Assembly (NCBI GenBank): GCA_014361295.1
Contig: JACIVX010000001.1
Location: 1,586,359 to 1,650,358 of the forward strand
DNA from: Methanomassiliicoccales archaeon
Lineage (GTDB): Archaea; Thermoplasmatota; Thermoplasmata; Methanomassiliicoccales; JACIVX01
DNA: 64,000 nt
Direction: 5' to 3'
The notes beneath the pieces were generated by a model, which saw only the letters and a list, made by a program, of their open reading frames with translations, did no database searches and was not told the origin of the DNA. Positions within the stretch are counted from its first letter, which is position 1. Each line of letters begins with the position of its first letter. Below, piece by piece: positions 18,386 through 28,208 of this stretch. Both the position numbers and the translations under genes were made by a program.

Positions 18386-19408
18386 ATGTTACTGGCGAAA
18401 GTCGAAAAGCGCAGGGCGGAAGCGGTCAGACGAAGTCTCTTCGCACGGGATGCGGTGAGAAAAGACCTCGCGATTCTGGAGGAGCAAGACAGTATACTCA
18501 TCCCTCTGAAGGAGAATATCGATGCGGAAACCATCAGAGAATTTGGTTTGGAACTCATTGAGGGGGAAAGTCATCCGCGCACGTTTTACAGATCACCCTA
18601 TGAAGAAATAAGAGACCGCATCGAAATACCTGATAAGCTCAAGTCATACTTACCAGATAAATGGGAGAAACTCGGAGATGTTCTCGTCCTGAAGATACCC
18701 TCCGAACTTGACGACTACGAGGCGCAGATCGCAGAAATTTATGCAAGAGTTTTGCGCGCCAAAACCGTTTGTCGGGAAGTCGGAATTATCACGGGGCCAT
18801 ATCGGGAACCGAATCTTAAGGTGATTTTTGGTAGTGAGACGGAGACCGTGCATGTTGAGAATGGAATCAAATACAAACTCGATGTCGCCAGGATCATGTT
18901 TTCCTCCGGCAACATCAACGAGCGAAAGCGAATGAGCGAACTTGAATGTGAGGGTGAGATGGTCATCGATATGTTTGCTGGCATTGGGTATTTTACGTTA
19001 CCAATTGCCGTTTATACCAATGCGAGGAAGATCATCGCTTGTGAAATCAATCCTCTCTCTTATCGTTATCTGGAAGAAAACATTCGCCTCAATCACGTCG
19101 AGTCGAAGGTTACAGCATTCCTCGGTGATAATCGTCATTTGCCAGGCAAGGGTATTGCAGATAGAATCATCATGGGTTATATCGGCACAACACACCATTA
19201 CCTCCCTAAGGCGCTAGAACTCATAAAATCCGGCGGAACAATTCATTATCATGAAACGTGTCCGATCGATCTATTTCCTGAACAACCAATGCGTCGCATC
19301 GACGATGCGATGAATGGGCGACGGTATGAGATCATCAGTGTGCGAGAGGTGAAATCTTACGGGCCTTCGACAATTCACATCGTCGTGGACGTGCGTGTTC
19401 TTGAATAA
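18386..19408 (+). CDS. Class I SAM-dependent tRNA-modifying enzyme, Taw2/Trm5 family (Taw2-like)
   Basis: A 340-residue protein of the Trm5/TYW2 family. The SAM site is DMFAGIGYFTLPIAV near residue 190. The segment before it, RIMFSSGNINERKRM, resembles the MFSSGN element of TYW2/Taw2, which attaches the aminocarboxypropyl group in wyosine formation at position 37 of tRNA-Phe, rather than the FSPR element of the methyltransferase Trm5. The following IMGYIGTTHHYLP also fits Taw2. No other wyosine gene is visible nearby. The methyltransferase alternative remains possible. Confidence 0.82.
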   Translation: MLLAKVEKRRAEAVRRSLFARDAVRKDLAILEEQDSILIPLKENIDAETIREFGLELIEGESHPRTFYRSPYEEIRDRIEIPDKLKSYLPDKWEKLGDVLVLKIPSELDDYEAQIAEIYARVLRAKTVCREVGIITGPYREPNLKVIFGSETETVHVENGIKYKLDVARIMFSSGNINERKRMSELECEGEMVIDMFAGIGYFTLPIAVYTNARKIIACEINPLSYRYLEENIRLNHVESKVTAFLGDNRHLPGKGIADRIIMGYIGTTHHYLPKALELIKSGGTIHYHETCPIDLFPEQPMRRIDDAMNGRRYEIISVREVKSYGPSTIHIVVDVRVLE

Positions 19409-19424
19409 TTTATGACCTCCTATT

Positions 19425-20963
19425 TTATTTCCTCTCCTCTCGCACAATCTGTTCAATTGAACCGGTTGCCGCGATCAACCGCACAAGTGCTTCATGGTAT
19501 GCTTCCCCTTCGCTTCTGACGAGCTCACTCGCAAAGTTTGCAAGATAGGTTCCGAAATTTTTCTCCTCATTGGTATATTGCCACGATTTCTGATCACCAA
19601 TATTTGCGACGCTCAAGAAAGCGTAAGTCACAGCGCGTGCCCGATGGTCAAGCTGCCGCTCCTTTTCTGTGATTTTCAACAAGGATTCTTTATCCTGTGT
19701 CTTGACGATTCTCGCAAGCCTATCGGCCAATCGTCCAATGTCGCCAAGGGATGAATATGAAGGCAAAAGAGCGTGAACCTGATTCGCCAATTCCAGCCTC
19801 TTCGCCTCGTTAATCATCTGAGCGGGACTCAGGTCTGACCGGTGATTGAGTATCGTTTCCATTACAACTGGTGAGGCAACTTGTTCGAGAAGCAATTTTT
19901 CGTACTGATCCCACAGTTCTCCAATGATTTTTCCTGCCTGGTCGCTAGTCGAAATGATTGAAATCCTTTCTTTGAGAAGGAGACCTTTGAGCGCCTCTTT
20001 TTCTGCATTGTTCCCCCTCAAGTGCGAAATGAATGCATCGACATCCGATCCAAAGCATTTCTCGCCGATCATCAGAATTGGATCGCTTCGATTCTGAAGA
20101 TGCATGACGATTTCTTTCAAATATGATTCGAAAAACTCGCGATCTCCGATTTTGCCGTTGACATAGTCGCGGTGCAACGCACCGCTTTCCTTAATACTGT
20201 CCTTAATCTTGCACACCTCGCACGATGACAGGCATTCGAATTCATTTTTGACACTCACGTCAAAGTCTGATGCTGGATCCCTTCCAGCAATGCCTTTCAT
20301 AAGGTGGTGCAGAAGATTCTCATCGCCGAGACATTCTGTGCATATTGATATGATGAGACCTGCCGATTTCCATAGAATTTCGAATTTCATTCTCGCTGAT
20401 GTGTGAGGACAATGGCCGTGATCGTCGAGTTTGTAGGGCGCCGTTCGCAATGAATCCCTGACATATTCTATCGGCGCCTTTGGCGAGTTCGAAGAACAAA
20501 AGAAACCGCTCTCAGAGGAATAAAGATATAAATTGTCTTTTTGCGCGATATCCCAGAAAGCCAATAACCTTAATTCTGGGTCATCGAAATACTGCACTCC
20601 AATCAGTTTCTCTTTGTCAACTTTTCCACGCACCGCGTACGAGATTTTTCCAATCGGCAAATCGACAAAAGCGAGATAAGGGATCTTCGTTGCATTCTTG
20701 AGCGATATCGTGGCCGCGTAGCTTCTAACAAGCTGGTCTCCCCAACCGGCAAAAGAAATCAAGCGTTCCGTGTCGTCTCCGAATTCGGAAATCTTTTCCA
20801 TCTTGCTGAGCATTTTTTCAAAAGAACATTTCCTGCATTTTGAGATGCACTTAGGAAAGAGGATTGAAGGACTCTCGGCGAGTTTTCTCGCCTTTTCAAT
20901 CAATTCCTTTTCCAGATTTTTCGGCGTGATTTTTAATCCACGTGTTTTGAAACTTTTCTGCAT
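19425..20963 (-). CDS. Conserved archaeal protein of unknown function with cysteine pairs
   Basis: A 512-residue protein I cannot place in a family. The N-terminus has a cysteine set, CISKCRKCSFEKM near residue 40; the middle has HGHCPHTSARMKFE near 183, a further CTEC near 210 and an SSCEVCK near 252. These could bind zinc or an iron-sulfur cluster. The C-terminal half is helical and charged. The start at 20963 was preferred to 21014 because it begins a likely domain and avoids overlap with the divergent gene. No neighbour suggests a function. Confidence 0.6.
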   Translation of the reverse strand: MQKSFKTRGLKITPKNLEKELIEKARKLAESPSILFPKCISKCRKCSFEKMLSKMEKISEFGDDTERLISFAGWGDQLVRSYAATISLKNATKIPYLAFVDLPIGKISYAVRGKVDKEKLIGVQYFDDPELRLLAFWDIAQKDNLYLYSSESGFFCSSNSPKAPIEYVRDSLRTAPYKLDDHGHCPHTSARMKFEILWKSAGLIISICTECLGDENLLHHLMKGIAGRDPASDFDVSVKNEFECLSSCEVCKIKDSIKESGALHRDYVNGKIGDREFFESYLKEIVMHLQNRSDPILMIGEKCFGSDVDAFISHLRGNNAEKEALKGLLLKERISIISTSDQAGKIIGELWDQYEKLLLEQVASPVVMETILNHRSDLSPAQMINEAKRLELANQVHALLPSYSSLGDIGRLADRLARIVKTQDKESLLKITEKERQLDHRARAVTYAFLSVANIGDQKSWQYTNEEKNFGTYLANFASELVRSEGEAYHEALVRLIAATGSIEQIVREERK

Positions 20964-21001
20964 GATTACCTTACATGAAGTGATGCTCTTACGATAAGCT
21001 T

Positions 21002-21805
21002 TTGTGCAGATCAATACAAAAGGATTTAACGGATGAGATATTCATTTTCGTGTTGAGGGATGCGGTGCCGGATGAAAAGTCCTACGCGAAGGGCTATCTA
21101 AAGGGATATGAAGATGGATTGAAAGAGGCATGGGAAGAACTGATCTCATTAACGATGAAAGGTTACAGCGCACGCGAAATACAGGTGCTCGCAAAGTCAT
21201 CGCGTAGCTCAATCAGTGCAAGAATAAAGCAGAAAAGAAAGAAGTTCGAAGAGGAACTTGGCCAGCTTGACGAAGAGGAGGCCAGAGCAGCGGGAGATAC
21301 GAGTGTTCCCGCAGAATTTGTTCCTGGATCGGTTTTTATTCTTAAGGGAAAGGAAATTGACAGAGCGTTCATTTCTTTTAAATCACTCTTAGAAAAAGGC
21401 TTCAAAGGCCTTTGTGTGACGAGATCGCACCCCTCAACAGTAAGAAGGAAATTTACATTGAATGTCCCGATGGTGTGGCTCACAAAAGAGGAAATGTTGC
21501 CACCTGAGCAAGATGGTGCCGATGAGCAGATGTACGTTTCACCAACGGATCTACCAAGGCTCTCGACGATACTGAAGACTTTCACTTCAGACAAATCTGG
21601 AAATGATTTAAAATCGACGAAGGTTATTCTGCTTGAAGGCGTTGAATATCTCATCACACAGAATGACTTCAGGAATGTTTTAAAGTTTCTGCAAAACGTG
21701 AAAGATCAAGTTGTCTTATCAAAATCGATACTATTGCTTCCAATCGATCCTTCCACGTTCGAACAAAGGGATCTCAGTTTATTCGAACTTGAAATGGGAA
21801 GATAG
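21002..21805 (+). CDS. DUF835 domain protein
   Basis: A 267-residue protein. Residues 15-95 form a helical, charged region (KGYLKGYEDGLKEAWEE, then a short motif that could be an HTH: SAREIQVLAKSS). From about residue 105 the DUF835 fold begins: PGSVFILKG, LCVTRSHPSTVRRKF, PMVWLTKEE, ILLEGVEYLITQNDF and the C-terminal LLPIDPSTFEQRDLSLFE. DUF835 is common in Thermoplasmata and methanogens, often attached to sensor proteins; its role is unknown. The true start could be 21050 or 21065, which are also in frame. Confidence 0.75.
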   Translation: MCRSIQKDLTDEIFIFVLRDAVPDEKSYAKGYLKGYEDGLKEAWEELISLTMKGYSAREIQVLAKSSRSSISARIKQKRKKFEEELGQLDEEEARAAGDTSVPAEFVPGSVFILKGKEIDRAFISFKSLLEKGFKGLCVTRSHPSTVRRKFTLNVPMVWLTKEEMLPPEQDGADEQMYVSPTDLPRLSTILKTFTSDKSGNDLKSTKVILLEGVEYLITQNDFRNVLKFLQNVKDQVVLSKSILLLPIDPSTFEQRDLSLFELEMGR

Positions 21806-21930
21806 CTCTGTACTGTTCCGTTGGTGATCGCTAAGAACAGTGCTAACTTAGAAAAAAATAAAAAAAAGAGCTGTGGAAAGTTTCCTCTAGAGCGGCACCT
21901 AATTTCCTAAACGATCCATCGAGTTTTTCA

Positions 21931-22203
21931 TTACTTGCTCATGTAGATCTCGATGGAAGACACATTGGCGCTGCCGCCGCCCTCTGCTGGAATTGTTTCA
22001 GTTTGTATTTTGATATCCTTCACCACAGCGTCGTGTATGAATCTGTTCCTGACGATCTCAGCGACATCAACCGCACGACTGATGGCTCTTCCTCTTGCTT
22101 TAATGATCACGTCGGTCGAGCCGCTGTTAAACTGCGTCACAACAGCCAAAACATAGTTCATTGTTGGTTTTTTTCCAATGTATACCGTGTTTTCGTCTGC
22201 CAA
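21931..22203 (-). CDS. alba: Alba DNA/RNA-binding chromatin protein
   Basis: A 90-residue Alba protein. It coats archaeal DNA and RNA as dimers. Visible: [15 protein letters not shown] near residue 6 with its conserved lysines, and [18 protein letters not shown] near residue 29, the loop that enters the DNA minor groove. The start at 22203 is a TTG seven bases after a GGGAGG ribosome site; a longer frame to 22239 would add 12 unconserved residues. An independent transcription unit is likely. Confidence 0.94.
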   Translation of the reverse strand: MADENTVYIGKKPTMNYVLAVVTQFNSGSTDVIIKARGRAISRAVDVAEIVRNRFIHDAVVKDIKIQTETIPAEGGGSANVSSIEIYMSK

Positions 22204-22338
22204 TGCTAAACCTCCCTTGCGGTGGTATGAAGTGAACAATAACAGAAACGATATTTATTTCTTTCCCGTACTGATCTGGAAGAAACGATGAATTAGCGGC
22301 CACAAAATCAACCAAAAACGATACCGATCCTCGTTGCA

Positions 22339-23487
22339 TCATCTGAATTGAGACGGATCAAGATATCCCACTTTCTTTTTAAGATATTTCTTCACCTGCT
22401 CCTCGAACACATTCTTTGTAATGAATCCTGAGGCGTGCATCAATGTGTCGTTTAAATCAGGCTCGATCTTCATCGATGCTAGGCAAGGATAGTGATGGTG
22501 AGTGAGCGCGGCCTTCTCAACGATCTCATCAAGTCGTACCCCCTTCACGTTTTCCGCAACGTATTCCGTATTGCCACATGGTACACCTCGGATTACTTTG
22601 ATATTGCTCGCCGTTTTGTTATCCTTGGTTTCAATCTCAATGAGGGGTTTGCCAAACCATCGGGCAAATTCGTCAATCGTCTGCTTGCCAATCGGGTCAA
22701 GAGAACAAAACGGCCTCGGAAAAGAATATTCGACGCCCCATTGATCCATGATCCGGCTGATCTGGTTAGCCTGCCCAAATGGCATCCACTCGCTATTATC
22801 GATTGGAGCGATGAGCCCCCGCGCCTTCGATCGACGCACAAGTTCTGGTATCAGTTGCGGAGAATTCGGGCCTTCGGAGAGAAAAAGAAGAAGATCCGTT
22901 TCTGGAATCTCTTGTGGAAGGTATCCGGCTACGTCATCAATGATTGTCGGAAGATCCTTCGATACCTGCAACGCGGAGACTTCCCAATGAGGCGGAGCTC
23001 TCTTTTTTAAATTCTTGAATATCCTATTTCCATATTCTCCCTGCACAACCACGAGCACCCTGAAGCCAATTGAATAATCTCTTGGCGAGGGAGCGGTGTA
23101 CGAATCGACTTTTTCCTCATGAGTTTCCGTCTTTTCCGTAGTTAATTCCCTTACGCTATAGTCTACAATCTTTTCACCAAGGCTTTCGATCAAGGGGGAA
23201 AAAGCGTGTATCGATTCATCAGGTATGTCAAGAAAAATTTCGCGATATCGACATTCAGAATCGATCGCGTCATTCCTTTCAGATGATGAGATCGCGAATG
23301 CCGCGTTTCCTGACGAGATGCGGACATTGCAATAGACCTTTCTCTCTGACGAACTGATGTTCGCGTACGCGATCGTCACTGGAAGATAATCGAGAGACAT
23401 GCCATGTTCTTTGGCGAGAATCCATAATGCTCTAACTATTTCGCTGCCGGAAAGCTCTGATGATAGTACGATCTTCTTTACTGTCAT
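22339..23487 (-). CDS. DUF166 domain protein
   Basis: A 382-residue protein. The first 120 residues resemble no family known to me. From about residue 140 the DUF166 region follows: FRVLVVVQGEYGNRIF, LLLFLSEGPNSPQLIPELV and GLIAPIDNSEWMP. Later CGNTEYV, HHHYPCLASM and a glycine-rich tail might bind metal. DUF166 was once labelled thymidylate-synthase-like without firm proof. The gene lies 51 bp downstream of a two-cluster ferredoxin, on the same strand, so they may work together. Confidence 0.72.
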   Translation of the reverse strand: MTVKKIVLSSELSGSEIVRALWILAKEHGMSLDYLPVTIAYANISSSERKVYCNVRISSGNAAFAISSSERNDAIDSECRYREIFLDIPDESIHAFSPLIESLGEKIVDYSVRELTTEKTETHEEKVDSYTAPSPRDYSIGFRVLVVVQGEYGNRIFKNLKKRAPPHWEVSALQVSKDLPTIIDDVAGYLPQEIPETDLLLFLSEGPNSPQLIPELVRRSKARGLIAPIDNSEWMPFGQANQISRIMDQWGVEYSFPRPFCSLDPIGKQTIDEFARWFGKPLIEIETKDNKTASNIKVIRGVPCGNTEYVAENVKGVRLDEIVEKAALTHHHYPCLASMKIEPDLNDTLMHASGFITKNVFEEQVKKYLKKKVGYLDPSQFR

Positions 23488-23538
23488 GATGATATGTGGA
23501 CTGTGTGAATCGTATTCTGTTTTCTTTTTTCAATAGAG

Positions 23539-23715
23539 TTATTCAAGTTTGATCGCTTCGACGGGGCACTCATCAACACAGGAACCGCATTCAGTGCACT
23601 CGTCGGGATTTTTGACTTTTGAAATGCTGTCGACGATCTTGAAAACGCCTGCAGGGCAGACCTCTTCGCATCTTCCGCATCCAGTACACAAATCTTCATC
23701 AACCTTTGGTGGCAT
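23539..23715 (-). CDS. Two-[4Fe-4S] ferredoxin, 58 residues
   Basis: A short gene encoding 58 residues. Both cluster motifs are intact: CTGCGRCEEVCP near residue 10 and CTECGSCVDECP near residue 40, typical of 2[4Fe-4S] ferredoxins that carry low-potential electrons. A GGAGGT ribosome site lies 9 bases before the ATG at 23715. It precedes the DUF166 gene on the same strand. Confidence 0.88.
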   Translation of the reverse strand: MPPKVDEDLCTGCGRCEEVCPAGVFKIVDSISKVKNPDECTECGSCVDECPVEAIKLE

Positions 23716-23858
23716 AATCGATGACCTCCGTTCTTCAGGGGATACAATACCAGCATTTAAATCTGTCCAATGTCCAGTGACCCTTTGGACTTTACTTTCG
23801 TATCATGATAGAATGCCTATGATAGACCTTTTCCCGAATTCATTCGGTGATTTCGAAT

Positions 23859-24500
23859 CTAAACCTCGCGGTGCTCCCTGAAATATTTCGCGAGGATGCG
23901 CTTCTGTCCTTTCCTCAAGATTTCTGACAGCGTCGATGTCGAAACACCTAAACTCTTAGCCAGCTGTTTGAGACTGATTTTCCGCGGGAAATCAAAATAC
24001 CCTTTTTCAAAGGCCATCCGTGTGATCTGTTCTTGCCTCGCAGTCAGCGCATCCTTGTCGCTGATCTCCGTAATCTTGATCAATTTCGGCTCCGCGCCTG
24101 CTTTCTCGAGATTTTTCATCAACTTTTGAAGTGGCTCCTTTTCTGTCAGGAGCAAAGACCATTCGAGCCGACCGTCCTTTGTTGAAGTTGAAGAGGTGAG
24201 GAAACAGTCTGTATGCGCAAGCAATCGACAGACAGCACACTCAGTTGTCGAGAAAATCGCGAGAACCTTTCCCCTTTCAATAGGCGTGATATCAACATTG
24301 AAAATATTGGGACTCGATCTAATTGATTCAATAACTGACGGCACGTCCTCTTCCCTCTCAACTTCGATCTCGACGAGATCTCTCACTGCGTGCCCGTTGA
24401 CGGGCTTTGAGCCGATGATCTTGATGACTGAAGGATATTGCATGAGCGCATCCTTGATCCATTTTTCTGGCATTTTCAGTGATATGACTGCTTCCATCAT
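23859..24500 (-). CDS. Bat-type HTH transcription regulator
   Basis: A 213-residue regulator. The C-terminal 55 residues match the HTH_10 (bacterio-opsin activator) domain: LTARQEQITRMAFEKGYFDFPR, then LKQLAKSLGVSTSTLSEILRKGQ. The N-terminal 150 residues form a possible ligand or ACT-like sensing region with two cysteines (TECAVC near residue 88) that might bind a ligand or metal. It lies directly downstream of gdhA on the same strand (13-bp gap), so it may regulate amino-acid metabolism. Confidence 0.85.
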   Translation of the reverse strand: MMEAVISLKMPEKWIKDALMQYPSVIKIIGSKPVNGHAVRDLVEIEVEREEDVPSVIESIRSSPNIFNVDITPIERGKVLAIFSTTECAVCRLLAHTDCFLTSSTSTKDGRLEWSLLLTEKEPLQKLMKNLEKAGAEPKLIKITEISDKDALTARQEQITRMAFEKGYFDFPRKISLKQLAKSLGVSTSTLSEILRKGQKRILAKYFREHREV

Positions 24501-24513
24501 GCACCGATCACTC

Positions 24514-25764
24514 CTATGGATAGAATCCCCTCAGTTCCATCGCCCTCGCGACGCGTTTCATTGCTAACATGTAGGCAGCAGTCCTTAAATCTACATTCTG
24601 ACTCCTTGCAATCCCGTACACTGTTTCGAAAGCCTCTGTCATCATCTGCAACAGACGGTTCTTGACCTCATCCAACGACCAGAAATAGAACTGCAGATTT
24701 TGCACCCATTCAAAATAACTGACCGTCACGCCACCCGCATTTGCGAGGATGTCTGGAATCACCATGATTCCTTTGTCAAAGAGGATCCTATCTGCTTCTG
24801 GTGTCGTCGGACCATTTGCCCCCTCGGCAATAATTTCAGCCCTAATTTTATCCGCATTGTCTTTTCTGATGACATTTTCAAGCGCTGCTGGAATGAGGAT
24901 TGTACATTCGGTCTCAAGCAAATCCTCTTGCGTGATGTTATCCGTCCCCTCCATATCCTGAACAGAACCAGTCCTCTGCTTATGTTCATAGACCTTAATC
25001 GGATCGAGTCCATTCTGATTCCTGATGCCGCCCCTTGAATCGCTCACCGCAACGATCTTGCATCCGGCTTCCTGATGAAGGAGTCTCGCCGCATGCCAAC
25101 CCACATTACCGTAACCCTGAATGGCAACCATTGCCCCTTTTAATTCAATATTCTTCACTTTGGCGGCTTCTCGTATCATATACATCAGACCGCGAGAAGT
25201 CGCTTCATCTCGTCCCTTGGATCCGCCAATTTCCAGCGGTTTTCCAGTCACGACCCCAGGTATCGTATATCCATTATTCATGCTGTAGGTATCCATGATC
25301 CATGCCATGGTCTGTGAATCGGTGTAAACATCGGGTGCTGGGATGTCTTTGTGAGGTCCGATAATCATCGAAATCTCCGTGACGTAGCGTCTCGTCATGC
25401 GCTCAATCTCCCCTCGGCTCATTTCCTTTGGATTACAGATGACGCCCCCTTTGGCCCCACCAAATGGAATACCCATAACCGCACATTTCCAAGTCATCCA
25501 CATGGCAAGAGCCCTCACCTCATCGAGCGAAACGTTTGGATGATATCTGATTCCCCCCTTGCATGGTCCGCGCGCAAAATTATGCTGAACGCGGAATCCC
25601 GTGAATATTCTTACTCTGCCATCGTCCAACCTGACGGGAAAGTTGACTGTAAGCTCACGTTGCGGTCTTTTCAGGAAATCGATCAGATCGCGGTCTAGTC
25701 CGAGGAGTCTTCCAACATTTTCAGCCTGTTTAACAGCCATTTCATAAGGATTGTTCTGATTCAT
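24514..25764 (-). CDS. gdhA: Glutamate dehydrogenase
   Basis: A 416-residue hexameric-type glutamate dehydrogenase. It interconverts glutamate and 2-oxoglutarate plus ammonia. Visible: the substrate-binding region KGGIRYHPNVSLDEV near residue 70, PFGGAKGGVICNP near residue 100 containing the catalytic lysine, the Rossmann motif QGYGNVG near residue 215 and NAGGVTVSYFEWVQN near residue 345. A GGGAGGAG ribosome site precedes the ATG. The nucleotide preference (NAD or NADP) is not clear from sequence. Confidence 0.96.
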   Translation of the reverse strand: MNQNNPYEMAVKQAENVGRLLGLDRDLIDFLKRPQRELTVNFPVRLDDGRVRIFTGFRVQHNFARGPCKGGIRYHPNVSLDEVRALAMWMTWKCAVMGIPFGGAKGGVICNPKEMSRGEIERMTRRYVTEISMIIGPHKDIPAPDVYTDSQTMAWIMDTYSMNNGYTIPGVVTGKPLEIGGSKGRDEATSRGLMYMIREAAKVKNIELKGAMVAIQGYGNVGWHAARLLHQEAGCKIVAVSDSRGGIRNQNGLDPIKVYEHKQRTGSVQDMEGTDNITQEDLLETECTILIPAALENVIRKDNADKIRAEIIAEGANGPTTPEADRILFDKGIMVIPDILANAGGVTVSYFEWVQNLQFYFWSLDEVKNRLLQMMTEAFETVYGIARSQNVDLRTAAYMLAMKRVARAMELRGFYP

Positions 25765-26050
25765 TTTTCTCCTCCCTCATGAATAGTTCGAGTAAAGTTG
25801 ATATCATTGGTATTTGTGCGACATCTCTAAATACAATGCGGTTACGCCAGCGATCCGTCCCTTCTACATGATTGAAGTTATTGTCAAGTGATCGGACAAT
25901 CGAAGGAACGGCAATCGCCAAGATTGGTAGAAATTTCGTGAACGAAAAATGGCTTATCATATGTTCGATTCAAATTTTCCGTAAGGGCGCAAGTTTTCGG
26001 CTAAATGTTCATTAATCAAAATGAATTCATGCTATCTGGAAGGTGATGCG

Positions 26051-26230
26051 ATGGTCGTAAGGGTTGTTGAAGAAATTTGTCAGGGATGCGGTGCCTGTAC
26101 ATCTTCCTGCCCTTCAAATGCGATCGTGATGAAAGGAAAAACAGCGACGATCATGAAAATTTTTTGTCGATCATGCGGGATATGTCTGGACAATTGTCCT
26201 GCCGGTGCTCTGAAAATGCATGACTGTTAA
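26051..26230 (+). CDS. Small two-[4Fe-4S] ferredoxin of the CODH/ACS locus
   Basis: A 59-residue ferredoxin with cluster motifs CQGCGACTSSCP near residue 10 and CRSCGICLDNCP near residue 38. The start at 26051 has a ribosome site (GGAAGGTGA) directly upstream; an earlier in-frame ATG exists at 26021. It lies 28 bp before the RACo/AcsV-like gene. It is well placed to give electrons to that activator or to CODH; this role is inferred from position. Confidence 0.88.
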   Translation: MVVRVVEEICQGCGACTSSCPSNAIVMKGKTATIMKIFCRSCGICLDNCPAGALKMHDC

Positions 26231-26258
26231 ATAACTTGTATCTGATTCGGTTGATGTT

Positions 26259-28208
26259 ATGCATCTATTGGTACGATTTTTACCTCAAAATGTGACGGTT
26301 GAAGTGACCCCTGGAACAACGGTACTTGAAGCTGCTTATCACGCTGGGGTCATGATAAACAGCATCTGCGGTGGAAAAGGCACATGCGGAAAATGTCGTG
26401 TCATTGTCCAGGGTGATGCTGAATCTTTCGGCGGCAGGGAATTTTTTTCGGAGGATGAATGGAAAGCGGGATATCGCCTTGCCTGTAGGACACGAATTCA
26501 TGGTAATGTCGAGATTTTGGTGCCAGAGGAAATTCAGATCGCCTCTCATCAAATCTTGACATCCTACATCGTTGAAAGACTCGGTAAGCTTTCACCATTA
26601 TCATCGGCGAGATATTTTGAGCTCTCTCCGCCGACCTTGGACGACAATCTTGCGGATCTTGAGCGATTGAGGCGTTCTCTTTTGCCATCGGGGGGCGATC
26701 TTTTCACGACACTCAGAGTTCTAAGGGTAATGCCGAGAGTATTGAGAGAAAGTCGATGGAAAGTCACGGCAGTTCTTGATGAAAGCGGCGAGGTGATTGG
26801 ATTGATTGGTCTGAGACCAGGGAACGCCGCCGCAAGGAATTTCGGAATTGCCGTCGACATTGGAACGACAACGGTTGTCCTTAGTCTCGTCGACCTCACG
26901 ACTGGCAACGTTATCGCACAAGCATCGAATTATAATAAGCAAATTATGTGTGGCGAAGATGTGCTTTCGCGAATCACTTATGCGGAGGAGGGAGGTCTAT
27001 CCCGCCTCAATCAATTAATCATCGAGACAATCAATTATCTGATAGCGGAATTATGTAATGCTTCAGAAAATTGCGAGGAGATTGGTGGTAAAGTCTCCGC
27101 GCACGAAATATCAAGCATGGCGGTCGCTGGTAATACCACGATGATTCACCTATTTTTGGGTCTCGATCCGAGATACATTCGTTACGAGCCTTATGTTCCG
27201 AGTGTGAGCATCCCGCCAATTTATCGGGCGCATGAGATCGGCGTGAACATCAATCCAGACGCACCCGTTTACTGCGTTCCTAGCAGAGCGAGCTATGTTG
27301 GTGGAGACATCACCGCCGATGTCGTCGCATCTGGGATGCATCTCAAATCGGAAATCGCGATGCTGATCGACGTTGGTACGAACGGCGAGGTTGTTCTTGG
27401 CAACAGTGACTGGCTCATTTCATGCTCGTGTTCCGCAGGTCCGGCTTTCGAGGGTGGAGAGGTTAGGTATGGAATGAGGGCGATGTCGGGTGCGATCGAA
27501 CGCGTTCGCATCCTTGAGAATTACGATGTCAAGTATTCAACGATTGGTGGCACAAAGCCGCGCGGGATTTGCGGATCTGGTCTGATCGATCTCATAGCGG
27601 AAATGTTCCTCCGTGGTTTGATTGACAAGAAAGGTCATATTCAGCAGGCTAATACCTCACGCGTCAGGCGCGGCGAAGATGGCATGGAATTTGTCATTGC
27701 CTGGGCAAATGAGACCGCTATAGGGAAAGATAAAATCACAAAACTTGATGGAGAGCAAAGGATTGTTGTAAAGGAGGAGAAGGGACGCGACATCGTAATC
27801 ACAGAAAATGATATAGCCAATATCATCAGGACAAAGGCCGCAGTCTACGCCGCTTGCTGCGTTTTGCTCAGGAAGGTCAACTTGAGTTTCGATGATGTCT
27901 CAAAAGTGTACATCGCTGGCGGTTTCGGCAATTATATTGACATGGAACGCGCCATTGCCATAGGCTTACTGCCGGATCTACCATTCAACCGTTTCGTATT
28001 TCTAGGCAATGCAGCGCTAGCCGGTGCTTATTTAACCCTACTCTCGAAGGATAAAAGAGTTGAGGCGCAGAGGGTGTACGAGATGATGACTTACCTCGAA
28101 CTCAGCACAACTCAGATGTTCTTTGATGAATTCTCCTCGGCTCTTTTCTTGCCGCATACGGATATCAGCAGATTTCCGACTGTGGCGGAGTTGATCAGAA
28201 AGGTCTAG
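26259..28208 (+). CDS. acsV: Corrinoid reductive activator, RACo/AcsV-like (2Fe-2S + ASKHA domain, DUF4445)
   Basis: A 649-residue protein. The N-terminal [2Fe-2S] ferredoxin domain has Cys 37, 43, 46 and 76. A middle region leads to an actin-like ASKHA ATPase domain beginning with IAVDIGTTTVVLSLVDL near residue 205; MAVAGNTTMIHLFLG and the C-terminal YIAGGFGNYIDMERAIAIGLLPD are typical of RACo. In Carboxydothermus, RACo uses ATP and electrons to return the inactive Co(II) corrinoid of AcsCD to Co(I). Length matches the bacterial family. It is transcribed with the small ferredoxin, towards the acs genes. Confidence 0.92.
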   Translation: MHLLVRFLPQNVTVEVTPGTTVLEAAYHAGVMINSICGGKGTCGKCRVIVQGDAESFGGREFFSEDEWKAGYRLACRTRIHGNVEILVPEEIQIASHQILTSYIVERLGKLSPLSSARYFELSPPTLDDNLADLERLRRSLLPSGGDLFTTLRVLRVMPRVLRESRWKVTAVLDESGEVIGLIGLRPGNAAARNFGIAVDIGTTTVVLSLVDLTTGNVIAQASNYNKQIMCGEDVLSRITYAEEGGLSRLNQLIIETINYLIAELCNASENCEEIGGKVSAHEISSMAVAGNTTMIHLFLGLDPRYIRYEPYVPSVSIPPIYRAHEIGVNINPDAPVYCVPSRASYVGGDITADVVASGMHLKSEIAMLIDVGTNGEVVLGNSDWLISCSCSAGPAFEGGEVRYGMRAMSGAIERVRILENYDVKYSTIGGTKPRGICGSGLIDLIAEMFLRGLIDKKGHIQQANTSRVRRGEDGMEFVIAWANETAIGKDKITKLDGEQRIVVKEEKGRDIVITENDIANIIRTKAAVYAACCVLLRKVNLSFDDVSKVYIAGGFGNYIDMERAIAIGLLPDLPFNRFVFLGNAALAGAYLTLLSKDKRVEAQRVYEMMTYLELSTTQMFFDEFSSALFLPHTDISRFPTVAELIRKV

